64,000 nucleotides of DNA from Mucilaginibacter tolerans (GTDB lineage: Bacteria; Bacteroidota; Bacteroidia; Sphingobacteriales; Sphingobacteriaceae): positions 124,001 through 188,000 of the forward strand of contig NZ_JAUMKB010000006.1 of NCBI RefSeq assembly GCF_030519375.1, read 5' to 3'. Below are positions 8,334 to 18,269 of this stretch, one piece after another. The stretch's first letter is position 1. Every line of letters begins with the position of its first letter. The notes under the pieces are model-generated. The model did not search any database and was not told where the DNA came from. It saw only the letters and a list, made by a program, of their open reading frames with translations. The position numbers were made by a program, and so were the translations under genes.

Positions 8334-9497
8334 TTATTTCCAGAATGATGGTATCGTAGTTGTACCTCTTATTGTGCAATCGGCACATTGCGCGCCAGTA
8401 GCCAGATAACCAAGCAAAGTGCCTCGCCGATCAGTAAATGGCGCAATCGCAAACTGCGTGCTCCCAAGTGGAATTAAAAACGAAGCCACCTGATTCTGAC
8501 CAGTAAAGGAATGAAGAAACATACTATCTAAATCGCACTGGTATGGGTAAGCTGCCGTCCATGTTTGTGGCAATTGATCTTTGCTAATAAATACTCTTTT
8601 TTGCTGAATGTTAGTGACTCCAACGTAACCCAGCACTGGTTCTGATGGATCGGTAATGCAATGAATATTTCCTGGTACTTCAGACGGCTGTGCATCGAAA
8701 ATGCTGCCTAATTGTTCGGTGTTCTTCTTAAGGTTCTGCCAAAAACTATATTCCTCCTTGGTCAAGGCATACTGCTTTACCAGAATACTGTATTTAGTTT
8801 CTAACTTCTCGGATGTTGACGATACCTGGGTTAACGGGTTCTGGTAAATAACATCATTTATTAATTTAGCCGAGGAAGCCAACACTATGTCATTTGAGAA
8901 ATGATTTGCAAAACAAGTGTAAATCTGCTGTGCCTCCGTACGACTAACCAGCTCAGTACCGTTAGTAATATACCCTGCCTGGTACTTAGCATGAAAATTC
9001 CATGTTTCTGCATAATCCCAACGATAATAACGGGTATCATTGTTCGGATCATGCGTATTCACATATAATTGTATTCCATTGGGCTGTTGAATAAATCCTA
9101 TACTATCAATAGCGGGGGTATTTTTTACAGATTCGTAGTCTGACATATATTCCTTGCCGGATTGCGTTCTGATATGTAAACGGTATTTGTTTGATACCGG
9201 AAGATTTAAGGAATACGAAACATATGTTCCATTCCCCAGTTCCTGCAAAGGATAAGTAGCATTTTGATCACTCTCTATTGTAAGCTGGGCGTTCTGTTCC
9301 GGGATTGCTTTTATTGATTCCGTTAAAGCTACTGTTCTGCTCAAACGGATAACCGTGGAATCCTGGCCGCTATTTATTACTCCTTCAACTACCAGGTAAT
9401 TACTTTGCAAAGAGGGCAGTTTGGGGTTATAAGGTTTTTTACAGCTTACGGTCACAATGGTGAGTAAAACGAGCGCATATAAATAAAGATATTTCAT
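8334..9497 (-). CDS. DUF4249 family lipoprotein
   Basis: The product (387 residues) is a lipoprotein, with a hydrophobic signal and the acylated Cys at 19 in VTVSCKKP. The body is beta-rich with LVVEGVINSGQDSTVIRLSR near 37-56, typical of DUF4249. These lipoproteins are commonly encoded right after TonB-dependent receptors. They are thought to be surface partners of them, like SusD for SusC, though no substrate is known. The stop of the receptor gene (TAA, 9503-9501) is followed by GTG then ATG. I take the ATG at 9497, since the GTG at 9500 adds only one residue. Confidence 0.85.
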   Translation of the reverse strand: MKYLYLYALVLLTIVTVSCKKPYNPKLPSLQSNYLVVEGVINSGQDSTVIRLSRTVALTESIKAIPEQNAQLTIESDQNATYPLQELGNGTYVSYSLNLPVSNKYRLHIRTQSGKEYMSDYESVKNTPAIDSIGFIQQPNGIQLYVNTHDPNNDTRYYRWDYAETWNFHAKYQAGYITNGTELVSRTEAQQIYTCFANHFSNDIVLASSAKLINDVIYQNPLTQVSSTSEKLETKYSILVKQYALTKEEYSFWQNLKKNTEQLGSIFDAQPSEVPGNIHCITDPSEPVLGYVGVTNIQQKRVFISKDQLPQTWTAAYPYQCDLDSMFLHSFTGQNQVASFLIPLGSTQFAIAPFTDRRGTLLGYLATGAQCADCTIRGTTTIPSFWK

Positions 9498-9500
9498 CAC

Positions 9501-12260
9501 TTAGAACCTTATATTATAATTGATAAATGGAATTGGTTTTGAAAATATTGAAAGTTGGTAGCCATTAATTGCTCCTCCCTGCTCACTAAAGAAAGTTGAA
9601 TAAGCGTTAGCCCGTCCTGTAAGATTGTACACACCTATCGTCCATGAGTTGTGGGTTAGCTGATGAACCTTATGGTTACCTTCAATATTCATCGAAAAAT
9701 CTGTCCTGAAGTAATCAGGTATACGGTATTCATTCCTGTCAGAATAAAATACTCTCTCTGATCCTGCGTATTCGTATTTAGCTATTGGCAACGTAATTGG
9801 TCGGCCCGTACTATAGGTGACATCAAAAGAGATGCTAAATCTATGGCTAAATCTGTAATTTCCGTTAAAGTTTACTGCATGTGGTTTGTCATAATTAGCC
9901 GGATAATAAGCGCCACCATTGATCAGCTCACCAGCATTCGGGTCGTCTTGTCTCAGGAAAGTTCTTGAATAAGTATAGCTCAGCCAACCGTTAAGTTTAC
10001 CTGCCGTTTTTTTCACCAGGAACTCAACCCCGTACGCTTTCCCCTGCGTTTCCAATACATCTTGTTCAATATGGTGGTTTAGTATTAGTGTTGCACCACT
10101 TTTGTAGTCCAGATAATTGCTAATCCATTTGTAATACCCTTCTACTGACATCTCTATCGTATTTGATTGGTTATTATGATATATTCCTAACGATGCCTGT
10201 CTGCCAATCTGCGGTTTAATATTCGGATCACTTAGTTTATAGGTGTCAGTCGGTGATATCGCTGTTGTATTAGACAATAAATGAATGTATTGTCTCAGGG
10301 TATTGAATGATGCCTTTAGCGAGGTATTGTCGCTTATAGAATATCTTGCGGATAATCTAATCTCCGGTCCCTGATAAGTGTTGATCACTTTATTTTTGCT
10401 ATAGGTGGTACTATCTATTATGTTTACGGTTTCCTTTGGTAGGTTAGGTGCATAATGGTCAACCGTTTGCGGGCCAAGATAGGCATACAATGAATACCTG
10501 ATCCCTGCATTTACTGACAGTTTCGGGGTGATATCGTATTTGTCGCCTATATACAATGCACTCTCCAGCGCTTGCTCCATTTGCACACGGTCTGGTGCCA
10601 ACAGCGATTTTGAACCGTTCGGTTCATTGTCGCCCGGATTGAGCTTATAGTAAATTGAACTAAGTCCAAAGTTTATCGCGTTTTTGGGATTCAGGTAATA
10701 GTTAAAATCTGTCTTCAAATCGTATTGCCTTACCGAGAACTTCAGCTTATAGGCATTCACCGGGTTGTCAGAACTGGATACATCATATTGGTAATCGTCT
10801 ACACCAGTCATAAATACGCTGTATAGCTTGTTGTTATAGCTATGCTTCCACTTAATATTAGCGTTTTTGTTACTATAGCTGTAAGCCGTATCGCTGTTTA
10901 GCCGGAATTTATCCTGGCTTAAATATGTCGTCAGATACAAACTGTTTTTGTCATCTATCTGATGAGTGATTTCAAAGTTGCCGTCATAGAACGAGGCTGC
11001 GCTATGCTTATAGGCCTCAGGCAGCATGCTTAGCAGCCAATCGGAATAGGTTGTCCTCGCACCAAAGATAAACGAGGTCTTATCCTTGATGATTGGTCCT
11101 TCCACATTCAGCCTGCTGGTAAGCAAACCTATGCCGGCAGTTCCTGTAAATTTTTTCTTATTCCCTTCGCGATCACTTACATCCAGTACCGAGGACAGCC
11201 TGCCTCCATATTTTTCGGGAATAGTGCTTTTATATAACTCAATATTTTTTACAATATCCGGGTTGAAGGCCGAGAAAAATCCAAAGAAGTGTGAAGGATT
11301 ATAAATGGTAGCATCATTCAGCAAGATCAGGTTCTGATCGGCAGAACCGCCCCTGACGTTAAAGCCTGTAGTGGCTTCGCCTACCGTTTGTACACCCGGC
11401 AAGGTCAGCACCACTCTGAGGACATCGGCCTCACCGAAGGCTGTTGGGATCTGTTTGATGCTTTTAATGTCCAGCTTATTCACCCCCATCTCTACGCTAC
11501 GCACATTTGCCACCTTTTCTGCCGAAATCTTTACTTCTTTTAACGAAGTCACCTGTTCCTGCATCTCAATGTTCAGCTTTCCGTCCGAATACAGCACGAT
11601 CTTTCTACGGGTGTCTTTCATCCCCAGTCCTTTAATTACCAGCGTTTGCCGGCCTTTAGGCAAAGTCAGCGAATAATAACCAAACTGGTCTGTAGCGATA
11701 CCGATTTTAGTATCCGGGTTGTAAATACTTGCTCCAATTATCCCTTCGCCAGTTTTGACATTTTTTACATAGCCTGCCAGGTTTGCGGTGCCCTTTAAGT
11801 TGCCTGTCCTGAGTCCAATCTCATACATTTTGTTTTCTGTGGTTGCTTCAGGCACTTTTGCCGTTTTCTCTTCCGAATAGTCTACTATACTTTGAGGGGG
11901 ATGTTCAGCGGCGGACGTTGAGGTAAAAAAGCCGGCGGCCAGATTGGGTCGCATTTCACGTCCTTTAGTTAAGAAAACGTTTTGGTCAAAAATTGAAAAA
12001 TGATACTCTGTTTTATCAAAAACCATATACAAAATAGCCGGAAGCGTCCTGTTGGTTGCTTGCAGGGTGATTTTCAAACTATCAAATTGTGTCTGTTCGT
12101 AATAAAAATGATATCCGGTTTTTGACTGCAGATCATCCGCAAATTGTTGGATCCTGGCCGAATGAAAGTCGACATTTATTAATTTTTCTTCCTTATCCTG
12201 AGCGTTTGCCATTTTAAAGAGGACCAAAATACACAAGCCTAAAAGGTAAATTTTTTTCAT
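9501..12260 (-). CDS. TonB-dependent outer-membrane receptor with STN and carboxypeptidase-like domains
   Basis: The 919-residue receptor begins with a signal peptide (about 1-20). A secretin/TonB N-terminal (STN) domain follows (about 28-97, FADDLQSKTGYHFYYEQTQF). A carboxypeptidase-regulatory-like domain lies at about 160-240 and a plug at about 255-365 (GFNVRGGSADQNLILLNDAT). The rest is a 22-strand barrel ending in NYNIRF, with the terminal aromatic expected for outer-membrane insertion. STN domains often couple a receptor to an anti-sigma factor (FecA/FecR-like), but no such pair adjoins it. It imports an unknown substrate using TonB-ExbBD energy. It sits between a secreted protein upstream and the DUF4249 lipoprotein downstream. 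Confidence 0.9.
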   Translation of the reverse strand: MKKIYLLGLCILVLFKMANAQDKEEKLINVDFHSARIQQFADDLQSKTGYHFYYEQTQFDSLKITLQATNRTLPAILYMVFDKTEYHFSIFDQNVFLTKGREMRPNLAAGFFTSTSAAEHPPQSIVDYSEEKTAKVPEATTENKMYEIGLRTGNLKGTANLAGYVKNVKTGEGIIGASIYNPDTKIGIATDQFGYYSLTLPKGRQTLVIKGLGMKDTRRKIVLYSDGKLNIEMQEQVTSLKEVKISAEKVANVRSVEMGVNKLDIKSIKQIPTAFGEADVLRVVLTLPGVQTVGEATTGFNVRGGSADQNLILLNDATIYNPSHFFGFFSAFNPDIVKNIELYKSTIPEKYGGRLSSVLDVSDREGNKKKFTGTAGIGLLTSRLNVEGPIIKDKTSFIFGARTTYSDWLLSMLPEAYKHSAASFYDGNFEITHQIDDKNSLYLTTYLSQDKFRLNSDTAYSYSNKNANIKWKHSYNNKLYSVFMTGVDDYQYDVSSSDNPVNAYKLKFSVRQYDLKTDFNYYLNPKNAINFGLSSIYYKLNPGDNEPNGSKSLLAPDRVQMEQALESALYIGDKYDITPKLSVNAGIRYSLYAYLGPQTVDHYAPNLPKETVNIIDSTTYSKNKVINTYQGPEIRLSARYSISDNTSLKASFNTLRQYIHLLSNTTAISPTDTYKLSDPNIKPQIGRQASLGIYHNNQSNTIEMSVEGYYKWISNYLDYKSGATLILNHHIEQDVLETQGKAYGVEFLVKKTAGKLNGWLSYTYSRTFLRQDDPNAGELINGGAYYPANYDKPHAVNFNGNYRFSHRFSISFDVTYSTGRPITLPIAKYEYAGSERVFYSDRNEYRIPDYFRTDFSMNIEGNHKVHQLTHNSWTIGVYNLTGRANAYSTFFSEQGGAINGYQLSIFSKPIPFINYNIRF

Positions 12261-12352
12261 TAGGATAATAGGGCGATAGTGGCTTTATAATTAGTTAGCT
12301 TTTCAGCGTGTTTCTATTGCTTGTAATGATTTTTTTACTAAGACACAAAACG

Positions 12353-13099
12353 TTAATTGGTCAAATGATCATAATATGACGCTATTTTAGCCATTGCTTC
12401 GTCCGGGTTATTCCCAAAATCAATATTATTTTGTTTAATATATTTTTGAAGCTCGCTTTTCTTTTCTTTCAATATTTTTAACATAGAGCCTTTGCCATTA
12501 ATCTTATAATAGGCGTTCCCTTTTTTTAGATAATAATCATTCTTTTCATAAAAGTATGTTTCGGGACCCGTCGAGGCACTCAACGTGGTCTGAATGTTCT
12601 TCATTCTTTTTGCCAGAATTACTATTTTACCGGTATAAAGTTGTTCATAAAAACCCGTCGTTAGTCCCGCCTGGTTGTCACTGATCTGATCGGCGTCGAG
12701 CCTGATAAAACGGTGATTTAAATAGTTAAAATCGCGTACCCGGTCACTCAATAAACTAAACATTGAAAATTTGTTATACAAAAGCACAACGACAACGTTT
12801 TTGTTTACGTCATACATCATTGGTACATTCTCATACACTACGTCATCGTAATTTATATAACCAGGGGCCCAGGTTTTTGCCTCGTAAGGAAAAAGTGCAC
12901 TGTTTTTTATTTGAGGATCGTAAGGCAAATATTCGTGACCATTGTATAATCGGGATTCCTCATTTATAGATTTAAAAAAGTGGGAAACTGTTTGTTGTAA
13001 ATTAACGCTATCAGCAGATGCTGTCTGACCAAATGATCTGATGATAAAAAAAAAGCTTAAAAAGCATAAAATATATATTCTTAATATATGTTTCTCCAT
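12353..13099 (-). CDS. Secreted protein of unknown function
   Basis: This 248-residue protein has a signal peptide (about 1-24, ending RSFGQ) and no further membrane span. I do not recognise a family. The mature part is rich in Tyr, Asn and Lys, and ends in a Lys-rich helix (ILKEKKSELQKYIKQN) and a short tail. It lies 92 bases upstream of the TonB receptor on the same strand, so it is probably the first gene of that operon. If so, it may be a periplasmic or surface accessory of the uptake system. No catalytic motif is seen. Confidence 0.65.
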   Translation of the reverse strand: MEKHILRIYILCFLSFFFIIRSFGQTASADSVNLQQTVSHFFKSINEESRLYNGHEYLPYDPQIKNSALFPYEAKTWAPGYINYDDVVYENVPMMYDVNKNVVVVLLYNKFSMFSLLSDRVRDFNYLNHRFIRLDADQISDNQAGLTTGFYEQLYTGKIVILAKRMKNIQTTLSASTGPETYFYEKNDYYLKKGNAYYKINGKGSMLKILKEKKSELQKYIKQNNIDFGNNPDEAMAKIASYYDHLTN

Positions 13100-13334
13100 T
13101 CAATAATTTGGTTTGCAATTTGATCAGGCAAAGCGGAAGGAATTTACTAACTCTTTAGTTATAAACCAAATTTCTGGTCTAAATACGCGTCAATTAGCCT
13201 ATTTGTATTAATCTTGTTACGACGTACCTCTTATTTTTTATCATACACAATAATTAGCTATCGATTCCGTCTAAAAATCGTTTTTATACATTTATATTAA
13301 ATTGTGATTTAAATCGACTTTAAACCGAATATTT

Positions 13335-13469
13335 ATGAAAGCGTTAAAGGTATTAGTGATTATTTTGCTCGCATCATTTAGCTATCATGTGGCAAACGCA
13401 CAGACAGCACACCATCACAAAAGGCATCATAGTGTAAAACGCCATCATCACATGCTGAAAAGGCACTAA
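13335..13469 (+). CDS. Small His/Lys/Arg-rich secreted peptide (44 aa)
   Basis: A short ORF starting at ATG 13335 encodes 44 residues: a signal peptide of about 23 (MKALKVLVIILLASFSYHVA, then NAQ), then a 21-residue mature part dominated by His and basic residues (HHHKRHHSVKRHHHMLKRH). Eleven of the mature residues are not His/Lys/Arg or fewer, so the peptide is strongly cationic and could bind metal. The clean signal peptide and the terminator that starts 5 bases after the stop argue that it is a real gene. Function is unknown. Confidence 0.65.
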   Translation: MKALKVLVIILLASFSYHVANAQTAHHHKRHHSVKRHHHMLKRH

Positions 13470-13473
13470 ACAA

Positions 13474-13501
13474 AAAGGCTCACTGTAAGCAGCGAGCCTT
13501 T
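13474..13501. terminator. Bidirectional intrinsic terminator
   Basis: AAAGGCTC (13474-13481) pairs with GAGCCTTT (13494-13501). Inside, CTG pairs with CAG around loop TAAG with one A-C mismatch. T-rich tails lie on both strands. It serves both the small peptide gene (plus) and infB (minus), which converge here. Confidence 0.85.
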
Positions 13502-13522
13502 AAATTTTCAACGAGCTATAAA

Positions 13523-16378
13523 TTAAAGCTTACGCTTAACTTCTACTATTTCATAAGCCTCAACAATATCACCTATTTCGATATTATTGAAGTTCTGGAT
13601 ATTCAAACCGCATTCATAACCTGCGTTTACTTCTTTCACGTCGTCCTTAAAGCGTTTCAATGAAGCTAACTCACCTGTGTAGATAACTACACCTTCGCGA
13701 ATGATACGTATTTTGCTGTTACGGGTGATTTTCCCATCCAGTACCATACAACCGGCGATAGTACCCACCTTGCTGATCTTGAAGGTTTCACGAATTTCAA
13801 CGTTCGCAACAATCTTCTCTTCAAAGGTAGGAGCAAGCATGCCTTCCATTGCCGCCTTGATCTCGTTTATCGCATCGTAGATAATTGAGTAAAGCCTGAT
13901 ATCGATCTGCTCCTGCTCGGCCAGTTTACGCGCACCGGTTGATGGGCGCACCTGGAAACCAATAATGATCGCATCGGAGGCTGAAGCCAGCAATACGTCA
14001 GATTCAGAAATCTGACCAACCGCTTTCGATATAATATTTACCTGGATCTGCTCGGTCGAAAGTTTTAGTAAAGAGTCTGATAACGCCTCGATTGATCCGT
14101 CCACGTCACCTTTAACGATGATGTTAAGCTCTTTAAAGTTACCCACAGCTAAACGGCGACCAATCTCATCCAGGGTAATGTGTTTCTGGGTACGTAAGCC
14201 CTGTTCACGCTGCAACTGCATGCGTTTATTGGCGATCTCGCGTGCCTCAACTTCACTTTCCATCGCATTGAACTTATCGCCTGCTGTTGGCGCTCCCTGC
14301 ATACCCAACACCTGAACCGGTGTTGATGGGCCTGCAAATTCTACACGCTGACCACGCTCATTGGTCAATGCTTTTACACGACCGCTATAACAGCCTGCCA
14401 ATATTGGGTCACCTACTTTCAGTTTACCGGCCTGTACCAATACGGTGGTCACAATACCGCGACCTTTATCTAAAGCGGCTTCGATCACTGTACCAACAGC
14501 ACGTTTGTTCGGATTAGCTGTTAGTTCAAGCAATTCAGCTTCAAGCAATACCTTTTCCAGCAACTTGTCTACATTCAGACCAGTTTTGGCTGATATTTCC
14601 TGCGATTGGAATTTACCGCCCCATTCTTCAACCAAAATATTCATGGTTGATAATTGTTCGCGTATCTTATCGGCATTAGCGCCTGGCTTATCAATTTTAT
14701 TGAAAGCAAATATCATGGGTGCGCCTGCTGCCTGGGCGTGATTGATAGCCTCACGTGTCTGAGGCATCACACTATCGTCAGCAGCGATCACAATAATTAC
14801 AATATCGGTTACCTGGGCACCCCTGGCACGCATCGCGGTAAATGCTTCGTGACCCGGTGTATCCAGGAAAGTGATCTTACCTTTATTATCAGGTAGTGTT
14901 ACTTCATAAGCACCAATGTGCTGCGTAATGCCGCCGGCCTCACCTGCAATTACGTTGGTTTTGCGGATAAAGTCGAGCAACGACGTTTTACCGTGGTCAA
15001 CGTGACCCATGATGGTTACAATCGGCGCACGTGGCAACAAATCTTCCGGTTCGTCCGGTGTATCCAGATTGGCTTCTTCGTCTTCGGGTTTTACAAACTC
15101 AACCTGGTAGCCAAATTCATCGGCCACAATGGTTAAAGTTTCTGCATCCAAACGCTGATTAATGGATACGAACATCCCCAAACTCATACAGGTAGAGATG
15201 ATCTGCGTAACAGGCACATCCATCATGGATGCTAACTCGTTTGCGGTAACAAACTCTGTTACCTTCAATACTTTCGACTGCAGTTCCTGTTCTAATGCCA
15301 GTTCTTCGGCACTTGCTGCAACATCATCACGTTTTTGACGACGGAATTTAGCACGTTGCGCAAATTTTCCTGATTTACCTGCACCGCTCAAACGGGCAAG
15401 TGTTGCCTTAATCTGGTCTTGTATTTCTTTTTCTGAAGGTTCTTCTTTAGGTGTACTTGGTGCACCTCTTCTGAAATCCGGCCGGTTACCGCCTGCATTT
15501 TGATTCCTGTTTCTGAAGTCCCCCTGCGGCCTGTTAGGATGATTCGGGGCACCATTACCCTGCGGTTGCTGGTTACCGCCTCCCTGTTGAGGGCCGCCGC
15601 CTTCTTTACGTTTTCTTTTACGCTTATGATCGGCTGCACTATTAGCGTTAGATGACGAAGCTACCGGCTGGTTGCGTTTGGGCTCATTTACCGGTAATTG
15701 TATTTTACCAACTACGTTCGGACCGCTTAAACGCTGTGCTCTTGCACGGATCACTTCATTTTCAGGTTCTTCGGCTACTGCTTCCGGTTGCTCTGCCACA
15801 GGTTTTTCAACCACTGGTTTGGCCGGCTCTTTAACCGGTTCCGGTTCAGCTTTTGCAACTGGTGCCTTTATCTCTTCTTTGGGTTCCGGTTTTACTTCCG
15901 GCGCCGGCTCTTTCTTAGCAACTACCGGTTCTTCTTTCTTCTCGTTACGATACGGTGCATCCAGATCAATCTTACCCACTACCTTCACACCCGGAAGATT
16001 TACATCGTTACGCTCTTCAGCCTTTGCTGGCTCTGGCTTCGGTTTCTCAACCGGAGTAGAAAAATGGCCGGTATTTTTGATCAGTATTTCCTCGTTTTCA
16101 AAATCTCTCGAACGGCGCTGTTCAACCGGTTTCTCCGGGGTCTGAACAGGCTCCTCCTTCCTGATCTTGCCGATACTAATCTGCTTGGCCTCTTCTTTAA
16201 TAATTTTGTCAGCAGCAAATTCTTTCAACAGCGTATTGTACATATCACCGCTAAGCATAGCCATAGGCTGCTTTTCAACTTTATATCCTTTTGCGGATAA
16301 AAAATCGACGATGGTACCCATCCCAATGTTGAGTTCCTTTACTGCTTTTATTAATTTTATTCCTTTGTCTTCTGACAT
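13523..16378 (-). CDS. infB: Translation initiation factor IF-2
   Basis: The 951-residue IF-2 delivers initiator tRNA to the 30S subunit in a GTP-dependent way. An IF2_N domain covers about 1-60. A long Lys/Glu/Pro/Ala linker (about 75-330, with a Gly/Asn/Gln-rich part near 245-300) is followed by a second N-domain near 365-425. The GTPase domain carries GHVDHGKT at 458-465, DTPGHE at about 506 and NKID at about 560. Domains II, III and C2 complete the protein. The long disordered linker is usual for Bacteroidota IF-2. It is the last gene of the rimP-nusA-infB operon and ends at a bidirectional terminator. Confidence 0.98.
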   Translation of the reverse strand: MSEDKGIKLIKAVKELNIGMGTIVDFLSAKGYKVEKQPMAMLSGDMYNTLLKEFAADKIIKEEAKQISIGKIRKEEPVQTPEKPVEQRRSRDFENEEILIKNTGHFSTPVEKPKPEPAKAEERNDVNLPGVKVVGKIDLDAPYRNEKKEEPVVAKKEPAPEVKPEPKEEIKAPVAKAEPEPVKEPAKPVVEKPVAEQPEAVAEEPENEVIRARAQRLSGPNVVGKIQLPVNEPKRNQPVASSSNANSAADHKRKRKRKEGGGPQQGGGNQQPQGNGAPNHPNRPQGDFRNRNQNAGGNRPDFRRGAPSTPKEEPSEKEIQDQIKATLARLSGAGKSGKFAQRAKFRRQKRDDVAASAEELALEQELQSKVLKVTEFVTANELASMMDVPVTQIISTCMSLGMFVSINQRLDAETLTIVADEFGYQVEFVKPEDEEANLDTPDEPEDLLPRAPIVTIMGHVDHGKTSLLDFIRKTNVIAGEAGGITQHIGAYEVTLPDNKGKITFLDTPGHEAFTAMRARGAQVTDIVIIVIAADDSVMPQTREAINHAQAAGAPMIFAFNKIDKPGANADKIREQLSTMNILVEEWGGKFQSQEISAKTGLNVDKLLEKVLLEAELLELTANPNKRAVGTVIEAALDKGRGIVTTVLVQAGKLKVGDPILAGCYSGRVKALTNERGQRVEFAGPSTPVQVLGMQGAPTAGDKFNAMESEVEAREIANKRMQLQREQGLRTQKHITLDEIGRRLAVGNFKELNIIVKGDVDGSIEALSDSLLKLSTEQIQVNIISKAVGQISESDVLLASASDAIIIGFQVRPSTGARKLAEQEQIDIRLYSIIYDAINEIKAAMEGMLAPTFEEKIVANVEIRETFKISKVGTIAGCMVLDGKITRNSKIRIIREGVVIYTGELASLKRFKDDVKEVNAGYECGLNIQNFNNIEIGDIVEAYEIVEVKRKL

Positions 16379-16439
16379 TTAATATTACTTTCTCTGCTTG
16401 GATAATGCAAAAATACGATTTTAATTTTGCTTATTTAGT

Positions 16440-17675
16440 TTATTCAAACTCAGCCTGCAGAATAGACAACACTTCTTTCACCGTTTCTTCTTCCAGATCG
16501 GTGCGTTTTACCAACTCGCCAACGCTTAAAGCCAGGACTGATTTCGCTGTATCAAGGCCAATGCGTTTAAACTCGTCAAGGATCCAGCTGTCTATTTCAT
16601 CTGAGAATTCTTCAATATCCACGTCTTCATCCTGCTCATCAGCCTCACGGTAAACGTCAATTTCGTAGCCGGTTAATTTACCTGCCAGTTTGATATTATG
16701 TCCACCGCGACCGATAGCCAATGATACCTGGTCGGGTTTCAGGTACACTGCTGCTGTTTTCTTCTCATCATCCAGTTTAATAGATGTGATCTTTGCAGGC
16801 GACAATGCTCGCTGAATGTATAACTGTAAATTATTCGTATAGTTTATAACGTCGATATTTTCATTTTTCAACTCGCGAACAATACCGTGAATACGCGATC
16901 CTTTCATACCTACGCAGGCGCCTACCGGATCGATACGGTCATCATAAGATTCTACCGCAACTTTCGCTCTTTCTCCTGGTTCGCGTACTATTTTCTTAAT
17001 GGTAATCAGACCGTCGAAAATTTCCGGTACTTCCAGCTCAAACAAGCGCTGTAAAAACTCAGGTGCAGTGCGCGAAATGATGATCTTCGGATTGCTGTTC
17101 ATCATATCTACTTTGCTTACCACCGCTTTCACGTTATCGCCTTTTTTGAAATAATCGGCAGGTATCTGCTCTGATTTTGGCAGCAATAACTCGTTGCCTT
17201 CGTCATCCAGCACCAGGGTTTCCTTTTTCCAAACCTGGTAAACTTCGCCAGTTACGATCTCGCCCACGCGGTCTTTATATTTTTTGAAAATCTCGTCTTT
17301 TTCCAACTCCAGGATCTTTGAAACCAGCGTCTGACGTGCAGCCAAAATAGCACGGCGGCCAAAGCTTTCCAGTGTGATCTGCTCCACATATTCATCGCCT
17401 ACTTCCAGGTCCTCGTCATATTTGTGTGCTTCTGCTAATTCAATCTCCAGGTCGTCGTCTTCAGAAAAACCATCTTCCATTACGGTACGCGTGCGCCAGA
17501 TCTCTAAGTCACCATTATCGGTATTTACGATCACATCACAATTCTCATCCGTACCATACTTCTTCCTGATCATGCTTCTGAAAACGTCTTCCAGAACACT
17601 CATCATGGTTGGGCGGTCAATGTTTTTGAAGTCTTTAAACTCCTGAAAAGACTCAATTAAATTAATATTGCTCAT
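16440..17675 (-). CDS. nusA: Transcription termination/antitermination factor NusA
   Basis: At 411 residues this has the core NusA plan: N-terminal RNA-polymerase-binding domain (about 1-125), S1 domain (about 130-200), and KH1 and KH2 domains. KH signatures VGACVGMKGSRIHGI and VSLAIGRGGHNIKLAGKL are both intact. The C-terminal tail after KH2 is short and acidic (EQDEDVDIEEFSDEIDSW) with one helix-hairpin-helix-like segment. It lacks the two AR repeats of E. coli NusA (495 residues), as expected outside Proteobacteria. It modulates pausing, termination and antitermination. It lies 3 bases after rimP and 61 bases before infB. Confidence 0.97.
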   Translation of the reverse strand: MSNINLIESFQEFKDFKNIDRPTMMSVLEDVFRSMIRKKYGTDENCDVIVNTDNGDLEIWRTRTVMEDGFSEDDDLEIELAEAHKYDEDLEVGDEYVEQITLESFGRRAILAARQTLVSKILELEKDEIFKKYKDRVGEIVTGEVYQVWKKETLVLDDEGNELLLPKSEQIPADYFKKGDNVKAVVSKVDMMNSNPKIIISRTAPEFLQRLFELEVPEIFDGLITIKKIVREPGERAKVAVESYDDRIDPVGACVGMKGSRIHGIVRELKNENIDVINYTNNLQLYIQRALSPAKITSIKLDDEKKTAAVYLKPDQVSLAIGRGGHNIKLAGKLTGYEIDVYREADEQDEDVDIEEFSDEIDSWILDEFKRIGLDTAKSVLALSVGELVKRTDLEEETVKEVLSILQAEFE

Positions 17676-17678
17676 TTT

Positions 17679-18143
17679 TTACTTGAATGATATTAAAACT
17701 TTTGTTTCTGTTATCTGTGCCAAAGGGACAGCGCTTTCAATTGCTTCAGCCTTTTTCCCCTTTTCTTTTTTTATTTCCTCTATTAACACGGCATCTTCGG
17801 TCATACCGGTCAGTCTGCCTTCTTTTTTGCTGCCATCGGCCATTTTTATAGCCAACTGCCTGCCCACGTTTTTTACATACTGGCGGGGCAGTACCAGTGG
17901 TGCATCGATGCCCGGGGACGATACTTCCAGGTTGTAGGCGTTCTCTATGATATTCTCTTCTTCCAAATGAAAACCTACATGTCTGCTGATAGCCGCGCAA
18001 TCGGCAATACCGATGCCCTTATCACCATCGACCAATATGATCAGCTTTCCGCTTGAATGCATTTTTACACTCACCAAAAACAGGTCGGATCTGTCGGCGA
18101 TCTTTTCCTCAACCAGTTGTGTCACCCTCTTTTCAATGTCCAT
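17679..18143 (-). CDS. rimP: Ribosome maturation factor RimP
   Basis: The 154-residue protein matches RimP in length and fold. The alpha/beta N-domain contains DLFLVSVKMHSSGKLIILVDGDKGIGIADCAAISRHV in pieces: HSSGKLIILVDGDKGI, and NAYNLEVSSPGIDAPL near 77-92, the family signature. An SH3-like C-domain follows. It helps assemble the 30S subunit. It is the first gene of the classic rimP-nusA-infB operon. Its predicted leader includes a terminator-like hairpin (see the sites at 18186-18207 and 18227-18257). Confidence 0.95.
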   Translation of the reverse strand: MDIEKRVTQLVEEKIADRSDLFLVSVKMHSSGKLIILVDGDKGIGIADCAAISRHVGFHLEEENIIENAYNLEVSSPGIDAPLVLPRQYVKNVGRQLAIKMADGSKKEGRLTGMTEDAVLIEEIKKEKGKKAEAIESAVPLAQITETKVLISFK

Positions 18144-18185
18144 TTATCCGTATTTTTAGGCCGATGATCATGCAGGTAAAATAAA

Positions 18186-18207
18186 AGAGGGGACTACTGC
18201 CCCCTCT
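18186..18207 (-). terminator. Intrinsic terminator hairpin in the predicted rimP leader
   Basis: On the minus strand AGAGGGGGC (18207-18199) pairs with GTCCCCTCT (18194-18186) around AGTA, a 9-bp stem with one G-T pair, followed by TTTATTTT. It is downstream of a predicted promoter (18257-18227) and upstream of the rimP start, so it can act as an attenuator in the operon leader. It could equally end transcription of the lipoprotein gene at 18270-18692. Confidence 0.75.
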
Positions 18208-18226
18208 AATTCTTTTAATTACGCTG

Positions 18227-18257
18227 CAAATATACAAATTATTATTTAAAATTCAAT
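18227..18257 (-). promoter_or_regulatory. Predicted rimP-nusA-infB promoter
   Basis: ATTG (18257-18254), a 19-base spacer, then TATATTTG (18234-18227), an exact TAnnTTTG -7 box. Transcription would start near 18220, giving a leader of about 77 bases that contains the hairpin at 18186-18207. Confidence 0.6.
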
Positions 18258-18269
18258 ACCTGAGCGCAT

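Noticed and set aside
15672..16300. Two plus-strand frames over the infB linker
   Set aside because: Antisense shadow of the Lys/Glu/Pro-rich linker of IF-2, with low-complexity Ser/Gly/Phe composition.
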